Positions 57,935 through 64,000 of a stretch of 64,000 nucleotides of DNA are shown here, one piece after another. Position numbers and translations under genes: made by a program. Within the stretch, counting starts at the first letter, position 1; the number at the start of each line of letters is the position of its first letter. Under the pieces are notes generated by a model. The model ran no database searches, was not told the DNA's origin, and saw only the letters and a list, made by a program, of their open reading frames with translations. The DNA comes from Streptomyces sp. WZ.A104 (GTDB lineage: Bacteria > Actinomycetota > Actinomycetes > Streptomycetales > Streptomycetaceae): NCBI RefSeq assembly GCF_002382885.1, contig NZ_NWVL01000046.1:1-64000 (forward strand), in the 5' to 3' direction.

Positions 57935-58617
57935 CCGGCGTGCTCCAGATCGCGGGCCCGGCCGTCGCGCACGGTGACGTCACGGTCGGAGTAGGCGGCG
58001 ACCCGGGCCTCATGGGTCACCAGGACGACGGCGACGTTGGCCGAACGGGCGGCCTCGGTGAGCAGCTCCATCACACGCTCGCCATTGAGGGAGTCCAGTG
58101 CGCCGGTCGGCTCGTCGGCGAAGATCACCTTCGGGGACGAGGCCAGCGCGCGGGCCACGGCGACCCGCTGTCCCTGTCCGCCGGAGACCTCCCCGGGGCG
58201 CTTCGCGCCGAGGTCGTCGACCTCCAGGCGCTCCATCCACTCCAGGGCGGTGCGCTCGGCGGTCCTGCGCTTCACGCCGTCGAGCCGCAGCGGCAGGGCC
58301 ACGTTCTCCACGCAGGTCAGCTCGGGGACGAGCTGGCCGAACTGGAACACGAAGCCGAAGTCGCTGCGCCGCAGGGCGCTGCGCTCGGCGTCCGACATCG
58401 CGGACAGCTCGCGGCCCGCGTAGGTGATGGTGCCCGAGTCGGGTGTGATGATCCCGGCCAGGCAGTGCAGCAGGGTGGACTTGCCGGAGCCGGAGGGGCC
58501 CATCACGGCGACGACCTCGCCGGGGTGCACGGAGAACGAGGCGCCGTCCAGGGCGGGCGTCGAACCGTAGGTCTTGCGCAGGTCGTGCGCGGAGAGCAGG
58601 GAGCCTTCGGGGATCAT
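57931..58617 (-). CDS. ABC transporter ATPase (MacB/LolD-like)
   Basis: A 228-residue ATPase. Walker A is GPSGSGKST (about 40-48), the signature VSGGQGQRVAVARAL, Walker B VIFADEPTGALDS and the H-loop LVTHEARVA. The Q-loop is FVFQFGQLVPELTCVENV. It pairs with the FtsX-like permease, overlapping its start by four bases, and its own ATG overlaps the PadR stop by four bases. The operon would export lipids, peptides or drugs, or act as a resistance device. Confidence 0.95.
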   Translation of the reverse strand: MIPEGSLLSAHDLRKTYGSTPALDGASFSVHPGEVVAVMGPSGSGKSTLLHCLAGIITPDSGTITYAGRELSAMSDAERSALRRSDFGFVFQFGQLVPELTCVENVALPLRLDGVKRRTAERTALEWMERLEVDDLGAKRPGEVSGGQGQRVAVARALASSPKVIFADEPTGALDSLNGERVMELLTEAARSANVAVVLVTHEARVAAYSDRDVTVRDGRARDLEHAG

Positions 58618-59138
58618 GCGGACACCACCTTGGCGAGCTGGCCGAGACGGGCGGCGGTCAGTTCCAGCCAGCGCAGATCGGCTTCCAGATGGAACAGGGC
58701 GTGGTCGCAGATCAGCTGGTCGGCGAGGTCGCCCTTGCGCTTGCGGTCGGTGAGGATGCGCATCATCCGCAGGTGCTCCGAGCGCTGGGCGTCCAGCACG
58801 TCGGCGGCGCTGCGATCGGTGAGGAGGGCGAGGACGACCTTGGTGTACAGGGTCGACTGGAGGTACGGCTCCGGCTTCTCGGGCTGCGCGAGCCAGCGCT
58901 CGACGTCGGTGATCCCGGCGTCGGTGATGGCGTACCGCTTGCGCTCGGGCCCCCCTTCGCTCTCGACCCCGTCGACCTCGACGAGTCCGTTCTTCAGGAG
59001 CCGGGACATCGTCGAGTAGACCTGGCCGTAGTGCAGCGGACGGTCCTGGCCGAACTTCTCGTCGAAGGTCCGCTTCAGGTCGTAGCCGTGCCGGGGGCCG
59101 GACTCCAGGAGTCCGAGGAGGGTGTGACCGATAGACAT
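58614..59138 (-). CDS. PadR-family repressor
   Basis: A 174-residue winged-helix repressor: an N-terminal PadR domain (LLGLLESGPRHGYDLKRTFDEKFG, YGQVYSTMSRLLKNGLVEVDGV, RKRYAITDAGITDVERWL) and a C-terminal four-helix Vir_act region (about 95-170). It is first gene of the operon with an ABC exporter. PadR proteins with such partners respond to toxic ligands. The GTATAC repeats upstream are the likely operator. Confidence 0.93.
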   Translation of the reverse strand: MSIGHTLLGLLESGPRHGYDLKRTFDEKFGQDRPLHYGQVYSTMSRLLKNGLVEVDGVESEGGPERKRYAITDAGITDVERWLAQPEKPEPYLQSTLYTKVVLALLTDRSAADVLDAQRSEHLRMMRILTDRKRKGDLADQLICDHALFHLEADLRWLELTAARLGQLAKVVSA

Positions 59139-59147
59139 GAGCGGAAC

Positions 59148-59178
59148 TGTACACGGGGTGTATACCTGCTGTGTATAC
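59148..59178. promoter_or_regulatory. Triple TGTATAC operator of the PadR operon
   Basis: TGTACAC (59148), TGTATAC (59159) and TGTATAC (59172) lie just upstream of the PadR start; GTATAC copies are spaced 13 bases. PadR sites of the form ATGTnnnnACAT are related. This fits autoregulation. Confidence 0.6.
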
Positions 59179-59226
59179 GAGTCCGAAAAGCGCCCCTGGC
59201 CTGCGGTTGCGGGCCAGGGGCGCTGA

Positions 59227-59502
59227 TTACGCGTCGGGGGCGGGCGGAGTGCCCTGCTCCTCCGGAGGGCGTTTCGGCGGCCGCCCCCGGCGGGCGATCG
59301 GCCGGGCCGCTCCCGGCAGCCGCCCCGCCTCCGCCAGCGCCCGCCGCAGCAGGAACTCGATCTGCGCGTTGGCGCTGCGCAGCTCGTCGGAGGCCCAGCG
59401 GGCCAGCGCGTCGTGCACCGCGGGGTCCAATCGCAGCAGCATCTGCTTGCGCTGCTGCGGCCGGGGCGCCGGGGGTCGCCGGGGCGGCTTCTCGTCCGTC
59501 AC
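59227..59502 (-). CDS. Small ribbon-helix-helix-like protein
   Basis: A 91-residue protein: a Pro/Arg-rich start (VTDEKPPRRPPAPRP), then QMLLRLDPAVHDALARWASDELRSANAQIEFLLRRALAEA (about 20-60), which fits the Arc/MetJ beta-helix-helix pattern with a basic strand, and a basic C-terminal tail (ARRGRPPKRPPEE), an AT-hook-like GRPPKRP. The start is GTG 59502, which overlaps the SPFH stop by four bases (GTGA). It may bind the AATGTGA dyad upstream of the SPFH gene. Confidence 0.78.
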   Translation of the reverse strand: MTDEKPPRRPPAPRPQQRKQMLLRLDPAVHDALARWASDELRSANAQIEFLLRRALAEAGRLPGAARPIARRGRPPKRPPEEQGTPPAPDA

Positions 59503-60470
59503 TGGTAGAGGCTGCCCGTGTTGAGGACCGGCTGCGCCGCGCGGTCGCCGCACAGCACCACCATCAGATTGCCGACCATGGCGGCCTTCCGCTCGGAGTC
59601 CAGTTCCACGATGTCCTGCTCGGCGATCCGGGTCAGGGCCATCTCGACCATGCCCACCGCGCCCTCGACGATCTGCTGACGGGCCGCGACGACGGCGCCG
59701 GCCTGCTGGCGCTGGAGCATCGCGGAGGCGATCTCGGGGGCGTACGCGAGGTGGCTGAAGCGCGACTCGATGATCCGGACGCCCGCGGACTTCACCCGGG
59801 CGGTCAGCTCGACGGCCAGCTTCTCGGTGATCTCCTCCGCGTTGCCGCGCAGCGAGAGGCCGTCCTCCTCGTGGGCGTCGTAGGGGTACTCGATGGCGAT
59901 GTGCCGGACGGCCGCCTCGGTCTGGGTGGCGACGAACTCCAGGAAGTCGTCGACCTCGAAGAGCGCCTGGGCGGTGTCCTCGACCTTCCAGACGACGATC
60001 GCGGCCAGCTCGATCGGGTTGCCGTAGGCGTCGTTGACCTTGAGGACGGCCGTCTCGTGGTTGCGGACCCGGGTGGAGATCTTCTGGCTGGAGGTCAGCG
60101 GGTTGATCCAGCGCAGCCCGTCGGTGCGGATCGTCCCGACGTACCGGCCGAAGAGCTGGATCACCCGGGCCTCGCCCGGAGCGACCATCTTCACACCGCT
60201 CATGCAGAAGAACGAGGTAATGGTGAGGAGCGCTCCGAGGATGAAGAGCGGGACGCCGAGGGCGTTGTTGCCGTTCGCCCCCGTCACCCCGCCGACGATG
60301 GCGAGGCCGATGCCCGCGAACACCCCGAGCACCGTCAGCAGCAGTCCCAGGCCGCCCGGGATCGCATGCGCGGCGACCTCCCTGACCTGCGGCTCGGGCA
60401 TGTCGGGGGCGTCGATGGCGGGGCCGGGTGCCGGGGCCTCGGAGCGGTGGTCGTCGTGCTGGACGGTCAT
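59499..60470 (-). CDS. SPFH/stomatin-band 7 membrane protein
   Basis: A 323-residue protein: two N-terminal hydrophobic helices (LGLLLTVLGVFAGIGLAIVGG; GVPLFILGALLTITSFFCMSG), then the SPFH domain (MVAPGEARVIQLFGRYVGTIRTDGLRWINPL to RIIESRFSHLAYAPEIASAML) and a helical tail (QRQQAGAVVAARQQIVEGAVGMVEMAL). Members form rafts or scaffold membrane proteases. It is co-translated with the ribbon-helix-helix gene. No NfeD-type partner is present. Confidence 0.92.
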   Translation of the reverse strand: MTVQHDDHRSEAPAPGPAIDAPDMPEPQVREVAAHAIPGGLGLLLTVLGVFAGIGLAIVGGVTGANGNNALGVPLFILGALLTITSFFCMSGVKMVAPGEARVIQLFGRYVGTIRTDGLRWINPLTSSQKISTRVRNHETAVLKVNDAYGNPIELAAIVVWKVEDTAQALFEVDDFLEFVATQTEAAVRHIAIEYPYDAHEEDGLSLRGNAEEITEKLAVELTARVKSAGVRIIESRFSHLAYAPEIASAMLQRQQAGAVVAARQQIVEGAVGMVEMALTRIAEQDIVELDSERKAAMVGNLMVVLCGDRAAQPVLNTGSLYQ

Positions 60471-60508
60471 GGGGTCCCCCGTTCTGTGCGGCCACTCGCC
60501 GCGCTATC

Positions 60509-60524
60509 AATGTGATTTCACATT
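60509..60524. promoter_or_regulatory. Dyad in SPFH gene promoter
   Basis: AATGTGA-TT-TCACATT is a perfect 7-bp inverted repeat with a 2-base centre, 39 bases upstream of the SPFH start in AT-rich sequence. Ribbon-helix-helix repressors bind short dyads; the downstream partner gene is a candidate. Confidence 0.5.
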
Positions 60525-60710
60525 ATCGGATCTCGCAACCTTGTCCACCTCTGGGGAGTCGGTTCCTATGGAGACGGGTGCTGATTGTCACGTCCGTAAA
60601 AGACCGGATCGCTTGCCATTTGTCCCGTCCGACAGTGTTAGCTGGCAGGTCGGAACGGACTGAGGAGACCGAGCGAGCGGGTCGAGCAGAGAAGCGGGAG
60701 CAACACAGCA

Positions 60711-62939
60711 ATGGGTCGAGCGGATGCGCGACGAGCTCAGGCGCGAGGGTCGCGCCGGGCTGCGAAGAGCGGCGGCATACGCAGACTCTTCACGTGGAAG
60801 AAGCTGCTGGGTACGTTCTTCGGGATCATCCTGCTGGGGATGGGCGCCTTCGGCGCTCTCTACCTGTACGTCGACGTCCCCGCCGCGAACGCCATGGCGG
60901 AGCGGCAGAGCAACGTCTACAAGTACAGCGACGGCACGGTCCTCGCCCGTACCGGCAAGGGCGTCAACCGCCAGATCGTCGACCTGAACGAGGTGCCCAA
61001 GAAGGTCCAGCACACCTTCGTCGCCGCCGAGAACAAGACCTTCTACAAGGACCAGGGCGTCGACCTCAAGGGAACGACCCGCGGCATCTTCAACACCCTC
61101 AGCGGCAAGGGCAAGCAGGGTGGCTCGACCATCACCCAGCAGTACGTGAAGAACTTCTACCTGACGCAGGACCCCACCGTGAGCCGCAAGCTCAGGGAAC
61201 TGGTCATCTCGCTCAAGGTCGACCAGCAGAAGTCCAAGGACGAGATCCTCGCCGGGTACATCAACACCGCCTACTACGGACGCGGCGCGAGCGGCATCCA
61301 GGCGGCCGCCCAGGCGTACTACGGCATCGACGCCAAGGACCTGGACGTCTCCCAGGGCGCGTACCTCGCCTCCCTCCTCCAGGCCCCCAGCCAGTACGAC
61401 TGGAACACCGCCACCGACACGGGGAAGAAGCTGGTCAAGGAGCGCTGGGCCTACACCCTGCGCAACATGGTCGAGATGGGCTGGCTGACCGAGTCCGAGA
61501 AGGCCGGCCTGGAGTTCCCCGTCCCGGACAAGCCCAAGCCCGCCGAGGGCATGGAGGGCCAGGCCGGCTATCTCGTCGAGGCGGCCAACAAGGAGCTGGA
61601 GAAGCAGGGCGTCTCCGCCGCGGACCGCGAGGCCGGTGGCTGGACGTTCACGCTCACCATCGACAAGAAGCGCCAGAAGGCGCTGGAGAAGTCGGTGGAG
61701 GACCAGCTGGAGTCCAAGCTCGACCGCGAGGGCAACAAGATCGACGCCACCGTCCAGGCCGGCGCCACCTCGGTCGACCCGAAGACCGGCAAGGTCGTCG
61801 CCCTGTACGGCGGCGAGGACTACATCAAGCACTACATCAGCAACGCCACCCGCCAGGACTACCAGCCCGCCTCCACCTTCAAGCCGCTGGTGCTCGCCTC
61901 CGCCCTGGAGAACGAGTCGAAGACCCAGGACGGCAGCCTGATCGGGCTCAACACGGTGTACGACGGCACCAGCAGGCGGCCCGTCGTCGGCAGCGACACC
62001 CCGTTCAGCCCGCAGAACGAGGACGACCGCAGCTACGGCCCGATCTCCGTGCAGAAGGCGATGAACAGCTCGGTCAACTCCGTCTTCGCGCAGATGATCG
62101 TCGACGTGACGCCCGCCGCAGTGAAGGAGACGGCGCTCGCCGTCGGCGTACCGGACAAGAACTTCCCCGAGCGGCCCGCCGTCTCGCTCGGCACCATGAA
62201 CGCCTCGACCTGGGACATGGCGGGCGTGTACGCCACGCTCGACAACCACGGGCGCAAGGTCACCCCGCACATCCTCCAGTCCGCCGAGCACCGCGACCGC
62301 ACGGTGGACGCCGAGAAGCCCAAGCGGGTGCAGGCCATCAGCCGCGCCTCTGCCGACACCGTGACCAAGGCGCTCACCGGGGTCGTCGACGCCGGGTCCG
62401 GCGGCGCGGCCAACACCGGCGCCTACGACGCGGCGGGCAAGACCGGCACCTCCGAGGACAACAAGTCGGCCTGGTTCGCCGGGTACACCCCGGAGCTGGC
62501 CACGGTCGTGGCCCTCTTCGGCGAGGGCGACGGCGGCCGCAAGCAGGTCTCCCTGACCGGTACGGCCAACTCCGGCCGCGCCAGCGGCAGCGGCTTCCCG
62601 GCCAGGATCTGGGCCGACTACACCCTCGGCGCCCTCGGCGGCGGCTCCGGCAAGACGTTCGACCTGGAGGACGTGCAGCGCGGCGAGGTGCCCGCACCGC
62701 CGACGCCTTCCGAGACGCCCTCCGAGGAGCCCACCGAGTCCGAGGAGCCCACCCCGCCCGAGACGCCCTCCGAGACGCCGAGCGAGACGCCGAGTGAGGC
62801 CCCGTCCTCCCCGGCGCCGCCCACGAGCAGCCCGCCCGTCACGTTGCCGACGAAGACCCCCGAGCTGCCGCCGGAGCCCGGAGGCGACGACGGCCAGCCC
62901 GGTGAGCGGCCCGGCGGTGGCGGAGCGCCCCCGCAGTAA
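60711..62939 (+). CDS. Class A penicillin-binding protein (bifunctional)
   Basis: A 742-residue cell-wall synthase. An N-terminal anchor helix is at 32-54 (LLGTFFGIILLGMGAFGALYLYV). The GT51 glycosyltransferase domain (about 85-265) has Glu107 in FVAAENKTFYKDQGVD (Asn follows where Asp is common) and QGGSTITQQYVKN. The transpeptidase domain (about 340-640) shows SXXK as STFK (388-391), SVN (454-456) and KTG (577-579). The last 75 residues are a Pro/Glu/Ser/Thr tail with PSETPSE repeats. It should polymerise and cross-link peptidoglycan. It is divergent from the SPFH gene. Confidence 0.95.
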   Translation: MGRADARRAQARGSRRAAKSGGIRRLFTWKKLLGTFFGIILLGMGAFGALYLYVDVPAANAMAERQSNVYKYSDGTVLARTGKGVNRQIVDLNEVPKKVQHTFVAAENKTFYKDQGVDLKGTTRGIFNTLSGKGKQGGSTITQQYVKNFYLTQDPTVSRKLRELVISLKVDQQKSKDEILAGYINTAYYGRGASGIQAAAQAYYGIDAKDLDVSQGAYLASLLQAPSQYDWNTATDTGKKLVKERWAYTLRNMVEMGWLTESEKAGLEFPVPDKPKPAEGMEGQAGYLVEAANKELEKQGVSAADREAGGWTFTLTIDKKRQKALEKSVEDQLESKLDREGNKIDATVQAGATSVDPKTGKVVALYGGEDYIKHYISNATRQDYQPASTFKPLVLASALENESKTQDGSLIGLNTVYDGTSRRPVVGSDTPFSPQNEDDRSYGPISVQKAMNSSVNSVFAQMIVDVTPAAVKETALAVGVPDKNFPERPAVSLGTMNASTWDMAGVYATLDNHGRKVTPHILQSAEHRDRTVDAEKPKRVQAISRASADTVTKALTGVVDAGSGGAANTGAYDAAGKTGTSEDNKSAWFAGYTPELATVVALFGEGDGGRKQVSLTGTANSGRASGSGFPARIWADYTLGALGGGSGKTFDLEDVQRGEVPAPPTPSETPSEEPTESEEPTPPETPSETPSETPSEAPSSPAPPTSSPPVTLPTKTPELPPEPGGDDGQPGERPGGGGAPPQ

Positions 62940-62950
62940 GGCCCTGACCG

Positions 62951-62993
62951 CATGAGTGAGGGGCGGACCGGTGCGGTCCGCCCCTCACTCATG
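62951..62993. terminator. Bidirectional terminator
   Basis: Perfect 19-bp arms beginning CATGAGTGAGGGGCGGACC around a 5-base loop separate the convergent penicillin-binding protein and catalase genes. Confidence 0.93.
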
Positions 62994-63025
62994 TGCGCAC
63001 CGGGCTCATGTGCGTACCGGCCCGG

Positions 63026-64000
63026 TCAGCCGCCGTTGACCTTCTTCGCGACCCGGTCGCCCAGGTCCTTGTCCACATTGCGCCAGTACTGGAGGGCCCG
63101 CTCCAGCACCGGAGCGCTCACGCCGTCCAGCAGATGGCCGGAGATGTTGGACACGAGGCGGTCCCGCGCCGCGTCGTCCAGGACCTCGCGCACCATCGTG
63201 CCCGCCTGGCCCCAGTCGTCGTCCTCGCTGTGCGGCTTGTACGCCTCGTGGACCATCTCGCCCGCCGTGGCCCAGCCGGCCGGGTCACCGAACCGGGCGG
63301 TGTCGGCCGCCGGACCGCCGTAGGAGTTCGGGGCGTAGACCGCCCCCGTCCGCGAGGGCTCGTAGCGCATCGGGCCGTCCTTGGCGTACGAGTTCACCCC
63401 GTGCCGCGGCCGGTTCGGCGGGAGCTGCGCGTAGTTCGGGCCGATCCGGTAGCGGTGGGTGTCCGGGTACGAGAACAGCCGGCCGAGCAGCATCTTGTCC
63501 GGCGACGGGCCGATGCCCGGCACCAGGTTCGACGGCTCGAACGACGCCTGCTCGATGTGGACGAAGAAGTCCTCCGGGTTCTGGTTCAGCGTCATCCGGC
63601 CGACCTCGATCTCCGGATAGTCGCCGTGCGGCCACACCTTCGTCAGGTCGAACGGGTTGAAACGGTAGTCCGGCGCGTCCTCGAACGGCATGACCTGGAC
63701 GTACAGCGTCCAGCTCGGATGATCACCGCGCTCGATCGACTCGAACAGGTCCCGGCGGTGGACGTCGCCGTCGGTCCCGGCCATGGAGTCGGCGTCGGAC
63801 TGGGTGTAGAAGTCGATGCCCTGGTCCGTCTTGAAGCGGTACTTCACCCAGAACCGCTCGCCGCCCGCGTTCACCCACATATAGGTGTGCGAGCTGTAGC
63901 CGTTCATGTGGCGGTACGTCTTCGGGATGCCCCGGTCGCCCATCAGCCACGTCACCATGTGCGCGGACTCGGGGGAGAGGGTCCAGAAGTCCCACTGCAT
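63026..64000 (-). CDS. Catalase, 5' end beyond window
   Basis: A partial clade-3-type monofunctional catalase; 324 C-terminal residues are visible. Heme-ligand Tyr lies in LLGRLFSYPDTHRYRIGPNY, and other blocks are MQWDFWTLSPESAHMVTWLMGDRGIPKTYRHMNG, HSSHTYMWVN-like NGYSSHTYMWVN and the NADPH-region VKYRFKTDQGIDF. The catalytic His and Asn lie in the missing N-terminal part. It degrades hydrogen peroxide. Close to ahpCD/oxyR, though a separate transcription unit. The left-hand residues run off the right edge of the window. Confidence 0.95.
   Translation of the reverse strand: MQWDFWTLSPESAHMVTWLMGDRGIPKTYRHMNGYSSHTYMWVNAGGERFWVKYRFKTDQGIDFYTQSDADSMAGTDGDVHRRDLFESIERGDHPSWTLYVQVMPFEDAPDYRFNPFDLTKVWPHGDYPEIEVGRMTLNQNPEDFFVHIEQASFEPSNLVPGIGPSPDKMLLGRLFSYPDTHRYRIGPNYAQLPPNRPRHGVNSYAKDGPMRYEPSRTGAVYAPNSYGGPAADTARFGDPAGWATAGEMVHEAYKPHSEDDDWGQAGTMVREVLDDAARDRLVSNISGHLLDGVSAPVLERALQYWRNVDKDLGDRVAKKVNGG

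Noticed and set aside
60509..60524. CRP-type site in the SPFH promoter
   Set aside because: The half-sites TGTGA and TCACA are separated by two bases, not six.
1..64000. CRISPR arrays, tRNA/rRNA genes, prophage or a biosynthetic gene cluster
   Set aside because: I found no spaced repeats of CRISPR type, no cloverleaf or rRNA sequence, no phage structural genes and no PKS/NRPS/terpene core enzymes.

Overview
The window is chromosomal DNA from a Streptomyces-type actinomycete. It has very high GC, near-exclusive G/C third positions, frequent GTG and occasional TTG starts, long perfect dyads as terminators, a DasR-like site at a chitinase gene, and two genes with the rare TTA codon. Gene content is typical of a Streptomyces core chromosome, with one short accessory patch. 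I see no tRNA, rRNA, CRISPR array or intact insertion sequence.

Layout. 1-6.5 kb: a truncated unknown gene, an AlaA-like aminotransferase, arylamine N-acetyltransferase, an imine-reductase-like enzyme divergent from an HxlR regulator, a secreted serine protease and a TetR regulator. 6.6-13.7 kb: a D-amino-acid catabolic block (D-aminoacylase, PLP-dependent D-amino-acid deaminase, PfkB sugar kinase, IclR regulator, RidA, GntP permease) around an IclR-type operator. RidA fits as the enzyme that clears imines released by the deaminase. 13.8-18.9 kb: a methyltransferase, a PIN/Phd toxin-antitoxin pair, an NRAMP-like transporter without the usual metal motifs, and a GH18 chitinase.

19.5-32 kb is a complete Tad/Flp pilus locus: a zinc-ribbon protein, CpaB, CpaE, two TadE-like pseudopilins, CpaF, TadB, TadC, a NarL-type kinase/regulator pair, an Flp pilin, a TadG-like protein, a lipoprotein and an OmpA-domain protein. 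Its prepilin peptidase lies apart at 42.7 kb. Between them (37.9-39.9 kb) is an unusual 661-residue protein that carries an Flp-type cleavage site inside it. The flp and peptidase promoters share a GGGCCC-NN-GGGCCC element at the same distance from a TANNNT -10 box, and a close relative lies in the 39.9-40.2 kb divergent region. This suggests one scattered pilus regulon.

32-37.2 kb is a lower-GC accessory patch: an amidase, a transposase remnant, a DinB-family protein and a 726-residue protein. The last joins an N-terminal DUF4157 (eCIS-core, HELTH) domain to a C-terminal region that looks like an amidoligase/carboxylate-amine ligase. It has a TTA codon and is the best candidate here for an undescribed effector.

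40-64 kb is mostly housekeeping: a mannosyltransferase-like membrane protein, DUF192, prepilin peptidase, a methyltransferase, an AlkZ-like winged-helix protein, an aldo/keto reductase, cis-prenyl transferase, a PIN-PhoH ATPase, a secreted lytic transglycosylase behind a long structured leader, an AI-2E-family permease, the oxyR/ahpCD peroxide module, a PadR-ABC exporter operon, an SPFH protein with a ribbon-helix-helix partner, a class A penicillin-binding protein and a truncated catalase. Strong dyads close most of these units.
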